A stretch of DNA of 64,000 nucleotides from Ravibacter sp964559125 (lineage in GTDB: Bacteria; Bacteroidota; Bacteroidia; Cytophagales; Spirosomataceae), in the NCBI GenBank assembly GCA_964559125.1, contig CAZLGW010000007.1, forward strand, positions 138,272-202,271, written 5' to 3'. A program made the position numbers and the translations under genes. Under the pieces are notes generated by a model. It saw nothing but the letters and a program-made list of their open reading frames with translations. It searched no databases and had not been told where the DNA came from. Shown here piece after piece: positions 42,751-51,010 of this stretch (positions within the stretch are counted from its first letter, which is position 1; every line of letters begins with the position of its first letter).

Positions 42751-44091
42751 TTAAAACTTACACCCCGAACCATAGTCCCCGTAAGAATTTCCAAACATAT
42801 ATACTGTTACGGGTACAGGATTTTCAGGCGCCTTACCCCCGGCGGAATGAGAGAGTTCAAAGGTAAAAGTTGTGTTAGTGCTTAATCTTCCACCTGTTAA
42901 TACAATGGGATAATCATAGTCGTCGCTCTCCAGTAATTTTTGGCTATCATTTGAAGTGGAAAGACCGAACTCAAGGACATCGTTACCGGAGGGTGCATAT
43001 ATGACATACAACGTTGTCCCTCCTTCTTTACCGTGAAACGTGGTTATTTTTCCCGGAAACGCCATCATCTCTACCTGGCTCAGGCATTTCCACCTCCCCA
43101 CACCGTTTAACCGTGCGGCTAGAAGTTTCAGCCGTTCATCAGGGTCAGCCGTCTTGCTTTTCCCGGTGGCTGGCCTTGATTGCCAATCGCTGTAACGAAT
43201 CGTCCTCGGATCGTATTTGCCCACCATCACATTGACGCGCTCTTTGCCGATGGTCAACGTTCTTCTTACCCTGGTCGCATACCCAAAGTTATCGCCTGCT
43301 TCGCTCGTATATACGTTTATTATCTTGTCGTACCCCAGATCCCTAATGGTCATCTTAATTTTCCGAATGGTCACAGCCTGGCGATCTGCAATCAGAAAGA
43401 CCATTTCCCCTACCGATCCGCTTTCAGGCGTAAGTGCAGAAAATGAATTCCTATCTCCTTCTCCGATCTGAAGCCAGCTTGCCGATTTTCCAATATGAAT
43501 TTTAAGCTGCTGAGTCTTATTGCCATACAGTTGACTCAAACCATGCCAATCGCCTTCAAAATAGGGCAGATTAATAGCCAACGGATCATTTTTCAACTTG
43601 TCGGAAAATGCTTTCTTTTCCCCTTCCAGCCGTCTGCGCAAGGCTGCGGTTTCCTTTTTATCTTTCTTCAGCTCGATCTGCCGGCACTCCGATCCGTTGA
43701 GGTTGCAGCGCAAAAGCTCGTCCCGCCCGCTTTTCTGATACTCAAAATCCAGGGTTTTCACGCTATGACCGGAGCCGCCGGATTTGGCAAACTCCTCATG
43801 GGTTACCCTCAGCAATTTCGAAGCCCGGCTTAAAAAATCTCCCTGAAGCTTGCGTTCGGTCAACAGCTCCAGACTACCACGGCTCCCTCCGTAAGTTTTC
43901 AGCAAAACATCCACCTTATACGTATCGCGATATACAACCTCCATCACCCACTCGACCGTCTGTTCCGAACATTTATAGGTACCCTGATAAACGCCTGTAA
44001 CCTCATTGGAGGCCATTACACCCCCGATGCTGCCTAAAAAAAGTATCAGCGCTACTGCCAGGTTGTTCTTCGGGACAATTTTAAGGTGCAC
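42751..44091 (-). CDS. Secreted protein of unknown function, 446 aa
   Basis: I start at the GTG at 44091: AGGAG lies 5 nt upstream and the product then opens with a signal-like sequence (HLKIVPKNNLAVALILFLGSIGGVMA). An ATG at 44118 would overlap the upstream gene by 38 bp; the GTG overlaps it by 11 bp. The mature protein begins NEVTGVYQGTYKCSEQTVEWVMEV, a beta-rich pattern. Two similar-looking beta domains flank a charged helical linker (residues about 140-180). FEGDWHGLSQLYGNK and GVGRWKCLSQVEMMAFPGK look like related repeat starts. No family recognised. Likely co-transcribed with its neighbours. Confidence 0.68.
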   Translation of the reverse strand: MHLKIVPKNNLAVALILFLGSIGGVMASNEVTGVYQGTYKCSEQTVEWVMEVVYRDTYKVDVLLKTYGGSRGSLELLTERKLQGDFLSRASKLLRVTHEEFAKSGGSGHSVKTLDFEYQKSGRDELLRCNLNGSECRQIELKKDKKETAALRRRLEGEKKAFSDKLKNDPLAINLPYFEGDWHGLSQLYGNKTQQLKIHIGKSASWLQIGEGDRNSFSALTPESGSVGEMVFLIADRQAVTIRKIKMTIRDLGYDKIINVYTSEAGDNFGYATRVRRTLTIGKERVNVMVGKYDPRTIRYSDWQSRPATGKSKTADPDERLKLLAARLNGVGRWKCLSQVEMMAFPGKITTFHGKEGGTTLYVIYAPSGNDVLEFGLSTSNDSQKLLESDDYDYPIVLTGGRLSTNTTFTFELSHSAGGKAPENPVPVTVYMFGNSYGDYGSGCKF

Positions 44092-45343
44092 GCATTCTCC
44101 TGTCTCGCGGAACTGCATTTCGATCTTTATTTTGATTATCCTTGTTCTGTTGTTCTCTGCGGGCTTTCACCATTATCTCCTCATACATTTCCTCGTATGA
44201 CTCCGTCTTAGTCACCACATATTCGAGTTTCTCGCTTTGTCGCTCAATTTTCACCTCAAACAAATCTGTTTTCATCTCTCTGTCACGACTGAATAGAAAA
44301 ACCTTAATCGTATTCAGATCAGGCAAATACAATAGCTTTTTGTGCAATCCGTAGCCCAAGTTGGTCAGGGCAGCCATAAGACCACGTTCCCAATCATCTA
44401 AAACCCTTGTCAGGCTTCCCGGGGAAATGCTATATAAATCGCCCGATGAAGTAGAACGCAGGTTCGTCAATACCATCTCCATAGATTTCGAATCAAACTG
44501 AGGAAAGTCCGGCGCATAAAGGTAGGGCCGTTCTTTTGTCCCACCGCTTTGTGCCATCGTATGGGTATTCTTTGCGCTCTCAGGCATGTAGCGATGATCC
44601 CGATCTTCTATTTCTTTAAAGAAAAGGTCGAAATAAGGATAGAACAAAGAACCGGCGGTATCATAGGACTTTACCTTTCTGAAGTTTCCTTTTACATTTC
44701 GATTTAACTGGATTTCAAACTCATCGTGACTTACCTTACCCAGAATGCTAAATGGATCTATACTGCTTAGCGGATAGAATTTCAATATGCCTTTTTCCTC
44801 AGTGGCCAGGTTGTATCCTCTTTCGACCAAAATGCTTTCGTCTGAAACATAGGCTGTTGCCGAGTAAAAACGCCTGATCGGTTTGCCTTCTGCTTTCCTC
44901 CCTCTATAGGTCTCCTCCAGTACCACGATATCCTTCGGCTTGAAAGTCTTCCCGGATCGGGTGTCAAGCTTCTCATAGGCATTTGGTATGAGATAGGGAT
45001 ATACAAAAAAGTGCAGCCGGACGAACTGCCCTTTAGAAGAAACAGACTCGTATACTCCGCTAAAACCGGATTGTATACTTCCCGGATAAGCGTCGCCGGT
45101 GGGGCAGTCTTTCGTAACGGTCTGATGATTATAGCCGTCATTTTGAGGCTTTCCTGTTACTTTTTTCCCTTCCTGAATGGCTTTTTTTGTTACCCCGGTA
45201 GCTACATGACCGGCCTTTATAATAGCCTTGTTCAGCTTGTCGCTGCCGTTCTTAGGAGATTGGGCATACCCGCCTATACAGACGAAAAAGAGAACTATGA
45301 TCAGTCCGAAAATTTCGATTGACTTATTTCTGAATCGACTCAT
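44081..45343 (-). CDS. Secreted protein of unknown function, 420 aa
   Basis: Signal peptide at about residues 9-28 (EIFGLIIVLFFVCIGGYAQ). A Lys/Ala helix (SDKLNKAIIKAGHVATGVTKKAIQEG) follows, then a beta-rich body containing GFSGVYESVSSKGQFVRLHFFVYPYL, which echoes the GVYQGTYKCSEQ start of the next protein. The C-terminus is a charged helix ending RREQQNKDNQNKDRNAVPRDRR. I recognise no domain. It overlaps the next gene, so the two are probably translated together. Confidence 0.68.
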   Translation of the reverse strand: MSRFRNKSIEIFGLIIVLFFVCIGGYAQSPKNGSDKLNKAIIKAGHVATGVTKKAIQEGKKVTGKPQNDGYNHQTVTKDCPTGDAYPGSIQSGFSGVYESVSSKGQFVRLHFFVYPYLIPNAYEKLDTRSGKTFKPKDIVVLEETYRGRKAEGKPIRRFYSATAYVSDESILVERGYNLATEEKGILKFYPLSSIDPFSILGKVSHDEFEIQLNRNVKGNFRKVKSYDTAGSLFYPYFDLFFKEIEDRDHRYMPESAKNTHTMAQSGGTKERPYLYAPDFPQFDSKSMEMVLTNLRSTSSGDLYSISPGSLTRVLDDWERGLMAALTNLGYGLHKKLLYLPDLNTIKVFLFSRDREMKTDLFEVKIERQSEKLEYVVTKTESYEEMYEEIMVKARREQQNKDNQNKDRNAVPRDRRMRAP

Positions 45344-45345
45344 GG

Positions 45346-46845
45346 CTATTTACTATTTTTCTGCAACAAAAAGTAGGCGTGCCCTGTCCGTACTGCCGTA
45401 GTATTATCGTTCAATTTAAATGCCCCAAATTTGGTCGACTTTTTTAGCGCAGCTTCAAATGCCTCTACCAAAACTTTTTCCTTCGACGTAATATAAGAGG
45501 GCGTATAACTGCCGTCCGGCTCTATGTTGAAACCTCCTGCCAATTCTGTATACCTGGAAATATCAACAACACCCCGCGCCTTTAATTCTTCTTTAAAACT
45601 ATATGATATATCCATTTCCAACGCCTTTAAATAACACACCAAACCATCAAATCTAAAATTGTCACAACCAAGCACAGGCGGTGGTATCATCGCTCCGTCT
45701 GATATTTTATACAATTTATGGTTTTCAAACTTGCTTACCTTTTCATACAAAGTATGATCCTGCTCCTCACTTGACACAGACTCCTCTTGTGTATCATAGG
45801 CCCAATAAACTGCGCAGATCTTACGATAAGAAAAGCTTTGTGAATGCCTTACGCCACATAGGTCTAACAGCTCCACTTTGGCATCATCAAATGCCGCCAC
45901 TCTGATCAGGTTGTTACAGTCGGCATTTTGAATACTCCTCTTCATTTCCGAGATCGATTTCGCTGTTAACATTTCGGATTCTCTCCCTATTTCGAGCGAT
46001 TTCAGAAAACCAATTGTTTTACAGTGCTTGTAGGCAATCGAAAACCCACTTAAAATATTGAGATACTCGGTGCTATTAAATCGTCTGAGCCTCTCTTCTT
46101 CCTGTATTTCATAGCCCATATCGCTCTTATAAAGGGATTTCCCATAGGCAGTTGTGATATAGTAGGCAGCAAGCAAATACGTCTCTTCCAGGAAATCCGC
46201 TACCAGGTTGTTATATATATTCGAGTCCCCATTCAATATATTTTTTATGTATTCCTTCTTTGTTTCCACCCTGTTCATCTCGCTGGTAGCCAGATCCATC
46301 AGATCATACCAAATGGTATTCTCTCCGAGTTGTTTGGCAGAACAATCTTCATTCTCATTCAAAAAATTGCGCAGATTCTTACTTGATTTTCTTAGAATAT
46401 CGGGTCTGGTCGGGTAGTTCGAATTCTCCTTATCTTTTTCAGCCCACAGCGCATTGAGAATTCCATCCACCTTTGCCTTACCGTATCGCTTTATCCTTCG
46501 CTGGAAAATCTCATTTGCTTTCCGCCAGGAGACAAAATATTTTCTCTTGATAAGATATATTCCAAAAAGATCCCGGGATGCTTCGGCCAGTTTCCAATGG
46601 AAATCCATAATAGCCTCGGAGTTGTACTCTCCCTGATGAGCCTTCCTGAAATCAGATATCCGCTGATCGATCTCTTTCTTATTTGACTTGCTCACCAGAA
46701 AATCATACTCTGATTTAGACACTTCAAAACTTTTGTATAAACCAGTCGAAACAGAAGTAGCATGATGAAACATCTCCGGGCTTCCTCCTTTAAGAGGAGA
46801 AAAAGGGTTCCGGTAAAAAAACTCGCTTTCGTCCCGTAGCTGCAC
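45346..46845 (-). CDS. Uncharacterised protein, probable 3' part of a gene split by a stop codon
   Basis: A 499-aa frame that can begin only at the GTG at 46845: the same frame runs upstream for nine more codons to a TAA at 46873-46875, which is the stop of the 198-aa ORF. There is no Shine-Dalgarno sequence before the GTG and no signal peptide, although all the other proteins in this run have one. Reading through the TAA would give one continuous secreted protein of about 707 aa (PDWDAFYKAI-stop-TNVDYYRTYV). The body is helical and charged, with scattered Cys, and unrecognised. It may be a nonsense-split pseudogene, a sequencing error or a true restart. Confidence 0.6.
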   Translation of the reverse strand: MQLRDESEFFYRNPFSPLKGGSPEMFHHATSVSTGLYKSFEVSKSEYDFLVSKSNKKEIDQRISDFRKAHQGEYNSEAIMDFHWKLAEASRDLFGIYLIKRKYFVSWRKANEIFQRRIKRYGKAKVDGILNALWAEKDKENSNYPTRPDILRKSSKNLRNFLNENEDCSAKQLGENTIWYDLMDLATSEMNRVETKKEYIKNILNGDSNIYNNLVADFLEETYLLAAYYITTAYGKSLYKSDMGYEIQEEERLRRFNSTEYLNILSGFSIAYKHCKTIGFLKSLEIGRESEMLTAKSISEMKRSIQNADCNNLIRVAAFDDAKVELLDLCGVRHSQSFSYRKICAVYWAYDTQEESVSSEEQDHTLYEKVSKFENHKLYKISDGAMIPPPVLGCDNFRFDGLVCYLKALEMDISYSFKEELKARGVVDISRYTELAGGFNIEPDGSYTPSYITSKEKVLVEAFEAALKKSTKFGAFKLNDNTTAVRTGHAYFLLQKNSK

Positions 46846-46872
46846 ATACGTCCGATAGTAATCGACATTTGT

Positions 46873-47469
46873 TTATATGGCCTTATAAAATGCATCCCAA
46901 TCCGGGTAGTCTTTGGCCGTCTGCGCCCAGGTACTGCAAACCTGAAACGACCAGCCCTTAAAGGCTTCTAAAGCCTGCTCATTAATCCCTCTATCGACCG
47001 GCGACGCACTTCCGACTCCCTGACCTCTGGCCAATGACATGATACGCAGCATCGCGTCACCCGATCCTTTTACTTGGGATTCACTGGCGCTATTATTAGC
47101 AAACACATAGTCCTGGAAGGCAAACAGCAAATACCACATGTCCTTAGAAGTAAGCAAATCCAGGTATTCCTTCTCCAGCGTTTTGTTCCCTTTATATTGA
47201 AGAGGAGGCATATAAGGACCCGAAAAATTACTGGTAGCCCAATAGTCTTTTCGCACCTGCTCCATTGCCTGATCAATTTCCCTGAGAGACCCTGACAATT
47301 TGTTCAATTCCTCCATCGATCTCCGGAAGCTCTGCCCGATGGCAGCTCCGGTGGCGGCAGCACCGATATGTTGCTTAGGCACTAGAATATACTGGCCGTA
47401 CAAGCTCCAGGAGTGAAGACCCAAAACCAAAATAATGAAAAGACTATTCGACAGTTTGCGAGTTTTCAT
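46873..47469 (-). CDS. Secreted protein of unknown function, 198 aa, probable 5' part of a split gene
   Basis: Signal peptide at residues 1-26 (SLFIILVLGLHSWSLYGQ), then AAATGAAIGQSFRRSMEELNKL and a helical body (about 45-150). It ends FYKAI with TAA at 46873-46875. The next ORF (45346-46845) continues in the same frame directly after this stop. The unusual end and the signal-less downstream ORF together suggest one original gene. It is the first gene of the run of secreted unknowns. Confidence 0.62.
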   Translation of the reverse strand: MKTRKLSNSLFIILVLGLHSWSLYGQYILVPKQHIGAAATGAAIGQSFRRSMEELNKLSGSLREIDQAMEQVRKDYWATSNFSGPYMPPLQYKGNKTLEKEYLDLLTSKDMWYLLFAFQDYVFANNSASESQVKGSGDAMLRIMSLARGQGVGSASPVDRGINEQALEAFKGWSFQVCSTWAQTAKDYPDWDAFYKAI

Positions 47470-47496
47470 AAAAGGTGGGATTTGATGTTTGATAAA

Positions 47497-50400
47497 TTAC
47501 TTTCCGCTCTTGATCACCCTATACACCCGCTGCGCCCCATCTTCCCCCACTACTTTTACCAGGTACAGCCCGGCAGGCTTATCCCCCATCTCGATCCCTT
47601 TCAGGGCATCGTATACTCCGCGATACCAGCTTCTGCCGTTCATATCGATCACTGATATGCTCAACGCCTGTCCCCCGCCAGGCCCCTCCACAAAGAGCCT
47701 GCCGACAACCGGGTTAGGGAAAACTTTCACCTCCGGCATATTGTCATGCCTTACACTGACCAGGTGACTATAGCCAAACGTCCCGTCGAGATCGATCATC
47801 TTTAATCGGTAGTAGGCCAGGGCTTCGGGCTGCGGAAGGGAATGGCGATAGCGGCTGTCGCTGCCTTTAGCGGGGATGCTGCCTGCGTTGATGAAATTCA
47901 ACCCGTCTGCGCTTTTTTCGATTTCAAACCGGCTGAAGGATACCTCGTCGGTAGTGGCCCAGTTTAGTTGGGCCTGCCCTTCGGTGTATCGGCCGGTAAA
48001 GGTGGTGAGGGTAACCGGCAATGCGCTCTCCCAGTCGACCAGGATGGCTTCGGCGGTGTTACAGTTACCATCAGGGCCGTTGTTGGCGATGGTGGTAGGA
48101 CCCTCCACCAGCAGATGGTCAACCACCAGCTTGACGGCGCAGCTCGTAAGTTGGGGGTTATTGGTGATAGTGAGATTTGTAAGGGTCAGCGATGCGCTTA
48201 CCCTGTCGGATGGCGGTGTGCTGGCGGCACGACCGCCCAGGCCATCGAGGGTGGTGAGGGTGTTGTTATTGTTAATATAAAGCTGGCCTCCAATGGATTC
48301 TAGGTTTTCTAGGCCTGTCAATGAGTTTAGATCAGTATTGCGGTCAATGAAAATGTCTCCTCCAACGGAAGTAAGGTTTCCAAGGCCAGTCAGAGAAATA
48401 AGTCCATCGTTAAGATATATTGAAATTGGACCGGTGACAGATTTGACATTTTCGATACCGGCTAAAGATACCAAGGCCGAATTGTTACCTATATGGAGTC
48501 CTCCGAGAGAAGTAACGTTTTCTAGGCCTGTTAACGAAGATAGTGACGAATTGTCGTGCAGAGAAAGTACTGTGTTCGATCTAAGCATCTCGAGTCCGAC
48601 CAAGGAAGTCAACGATGAATTGTCCATTAAAAATAATTGTCGAACCGCTATAAGTCGGTTGAGTCCAGTTAGCGAGGATAACGATGTGTTCCTTAATGAA
48701 AGGACACCTCCAACTGATGCTAAATTATCCAATCCTGCCAATGAGTTCAGGTCAGTACTGCTGTTGATCGAAATGTCTTTTCCAACGGAAGTAAGACTTT
48801 GAAGACCCGTTAAGGAAGTTAGCGTATTGTTGTTTTGAATCTTCAGATTTGTGCCAATGGAAGTAAGATTTTCAAGACCCGTTAAAGAGGTTAGAGCAGA
48901 CCCATTGCGCACATAGACTTCCCCCCCGACAGATGTAAGATTTTCAAAGCCGATTAAAGAATTCAGATTAGGGGCGCCACCTACATTAATATGTATATCT
49001 CCTGCAACAGAAGTAACATTTTCAAGACCAGTCAATGACGTAAGGAAATAACCCTGGTCTATCTCAAATGACCCACCAATCGATTTAAGGGGTGATAGGC
49101 CGCTTAGGCTGTTGGTCCACGCAGTAATTTTAAGACCGCCCCCGAGATGCATACACCCGGGATAATTAGCAGCAAAATTATCCACTAGCTCCTGGCTGTT
49201 AAGCACGATATCCCCCGACGGGCAATTGGTCCCTTGTACACGGTATTTCGCAACCAGGCCCCGGTAGTTGGAGGGAGAGGGATGGACAAAGGGTTGACTC
49301 ACTCCTTCGCCCAAGTTCATTTCCGCCGTCCGGTCGAAGTAGCCGCCGAGGTGTACGTCCCCGGAAGGATCAATGTTCAGATCGTACATCGCGTATCCAG
49401 TCCGCTTTACCCACTGGAAATTCCCATCGCGGTCCAGCTTCAGCCAGAAGTTGTTTCCATCGGCCGTGGGCTGCATTTCAAACACCCCATCGCCCGGGTC
49501 GAAGTCGACCGTCCCGGAGAAAGAGCCCCAGATATGCACATTGCCGAACGGGTCGATCGCAGGGAATTTGGCGCCCGCCACTACCTGCAGGTAGATACCA
49601 GCGTTGGCGCCTCCTACCTGTTTTGCCCAAAGGAAATCTCCCGTGACATTGTGCTTGACGATAAACAGGTTGGCTTCAAAGTCGGCCGTACCTCCCGAGG
49701 TCTGATTTAAGGCAGTGAGCTCGAACGTCCCCGGCCCGGGGTCGAAATCCACCGTGCCGCCGAAATGCCCCACCCGGTAAAGGTTGCCCCAGGGGTCCGT
49801 TTTCAGGCTGAAGCGGGTAACCCTCTCCGTTTTTTCGAGCAGCCTGCCCCAAACAAAATTCCCACTGGCATCCCATTTGACCAGGAATTCGTTGTGCGTG
49901 GCGGTAGCGGTGATGTGGTGGGTGCCTGTTCCTGGGTACAGGTCGATGGTGCCTTCGAAATTCCCCCAGATATAGGTATTGCCCCATTTGTCGATGGTGG
50001 CGCTGCCGAACGGGAAACCCGTGGGGTTTCCGTCCACAGAGCGCCAGCCGAGCATGCCGCTTTCCTGTGAGATCTCCCTGGTCCAGCTTACCGCTCCGCT
50101 ATTCCGGTTAATCAGCGATAGTGCGCAGCGGCCCGAGAGCATTTCGTACTGGTTGTTGTCTCTGGCACGCCGCCACGTGGCGATCAGCAGGTCTCCGGAG
50201 CTGTTCAGGTTGAGCGCATATATCTCCTCGGTCTCAAGCCATGTGTCGGTGTTGCTGGACGGGAAGTAATCTTTCGCCCACAGGTATTCTCCCTGGCTAT
50301 TCAGCTTTAGCACAAACAGCTTTCCAACATCACCTGACAGCTCATCGACTTCAGGCCCGGGATCAAAATCGAATGTTCTGGAGAAGCTTCCCACTACAAA

Positions 50401-50715
50401 CAGATCTCCGGCAGCATTCAGCACAATGCCGTTGGGAGAGATCGAGCCGCTTTCTCCGGTTCTCTCCACCGTTTTATTCCATACCAGGTCGCCGTTTTCA
50501 GAGTACTTGGCGATAAAAAGCTGCCTGGCCCCGGAGGACTGCTCCCCCGTGACATACATATTTCCTGCGGCATCGCGCACGATGTTCCTCGCGGCGCTGT
50601 TGTCGGCCTGCAACGGAATATCTGCCCATTTAAATTCAGGATCCTGGGCTTCAAGTTGAGTAGCCGTCAGTAATAGAAGAAAGACGAGTGGGAATTTACG
50701 TAATGTTGCTATCAT
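47497..50715 (-). CDS. Large secreted propeller/LRR-like protein with T9SS sorting domain
   Basis: A 1072-aa protein with a signal peptide (residues 1-24, ending LEAQ). Residues 30-495 are repeats ending in DFDPGPG-like motifs (DFDPGPEVDEL, IDLYPGTGTHHI, VDFDPGPGTFEL, VDFDPGDGVFEM), a beta-propeller-type repeat common in Bacteroidota. Residues about 525-870 are leucine-rich repeats of the receptor-L type (SLTGLENLTSVGG and variants, about 14 units). A fibronectin-like domain (about 910-1000) and a type A T9SS sorting domain (VFPNPVVGRLFVEG ... GLYLVKVVGEDG) close the protein. It is probably a cell-surface or released adhesin-like protein. The LRR-coding part (about 48280-49080) has visibly lower GC than its flanks. 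Confidence 0.9.
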   Translation of the reverse strand: MIATLRKFPLVFLLLLTATQLEAQDPEFKWADIPLQADNSAARNIVRDAAGNMYVTGEQSSGARQLFIAKYSENGDLVWNKTVERTGESGSISPNGIVLNAAGDLFVVGSFSRTFDFDPGPEVDELSGDVGKLFVLKLNSQGEYLWAKDYFPSSNTDTWLETEEIYALNLNSSGDLLIATWRRARDNNQYEMLSGRCALSLINRNSGAVSWTREISQESGMLGWRSVDGNPTGFPFGSATIDKWGNTYIWGNFEGTIDLYPGTGTHHITATATHNEFLVKWDASGNFVWGRLLEKTERVTRFSLKTDPWGNLYRVGHFGGTVDFDPGPGTFELTALNQTSGGTADFEANLFIVKHNVTGDFLWAKQVGGANAGIYLQVVAGAKFPAIDPFGNVHIWGSFSGTVDFDPGDGVFEMQPTADGNNFWLKLDRDGNFQWVKRTGYAMYDLNIDPSGDVHLGGYFDRTAEMNLGEGVSQPFVHPSPSNYRGLVAKYRVQGTNCPSGDIVLNSQELVDNFAANYPGCMHLGGGLKITAWTNSLSGLSPLKSIGGSFEIDQGYFLTSLTGLENVTSVAGDIHINVGGAPNLNSLIGFENLTSVGGEVYVRNGSALTSLTGLENLTSIGTNLKIQNNNTLTSLTGLQSLTSVGKDISINSSTDLNSLAGLDNLASVGGVLSLRNTSLSSLTGLNRLIAVRQLFLMDNSSLTSLVGLEMLRSNTVLSLHDNSSLSSLTGLENVTSLGGLHIGNNSALVSLAGIENVKSVTGPISIYLNDGLISLTGLGNLTSVGGDIFIDRNTDLNSLTGLENLESIGGQLYINNNNTLTTLDGLGGRAASTPPSDRVSASLTLTNLTITNNPQLTSCAVKLVVDHLLVEGPTTIANNGPDGNCNTAEAILVDWESALPVTLTTFTGRYTEGQAQLNWATTDEVSFSRFEIEKSADGLNFINAGSIPAKGSDSRYRHSLPQPEALAYYRLKMIDLDGTFGYSHLVSVRHDNMPEVKVFPNPVVGRLFVEGPGGGQALSISVIDMNGRSWYRGVYDALKGIEMGDKPAGLYLVKVVGEDGAQRVYRVIKSGK

Positions 50716-50760
50716 GGATCCCTGGATCTTTTGTGCCTGCTAATTGACTAATAAGGTCTA

Positions 50761-50792
50761 CCCTCCTTTAAGTTTTCCTGCAAACAGGAGGG
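50761..50792 (-). other. Inverted repeat in the leader of the propeller/LRR gene
   Basis: CCCTCCT (50761-50767) and AGGAGGG (50786-50792) form a 7-bp stem with an 18-nt loop, about 45 bp upstream of the minus-strand start at 50715. The whole divergent gap 50716-51010 (295 bp) contains no supportable gene. The repeat may be a leader hairpin or operator; no function can be assigned. Confidence 0.35.
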
Positions 50793-51010
50793 TGCCAACT
50801 TCTCAAAGTTACCCCGCTGAAAATCCCTAAAAATCCGTCGTATACGAATGCCATATTTTTCTTTACGAGTCCTTCAAAATTCTTAACGAAACTGTTTCCG
50901 GCAGCCTGACACCCCCTAAGCCTGCATATCTGCGCTTGTAAAACCGGTAAAATTTTCCTATTTATGTATCGCCTCTTACCCGATACAACACCCCCTCAAC
51001 CGCCCTGAAG

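Noticed and set aside
48280..49080. A possible CRISPR-like repeat array
   Set aside because: The repeats are degenerate, have a codon period without spacers and encode leucine-rich repeats in a continuous frame.
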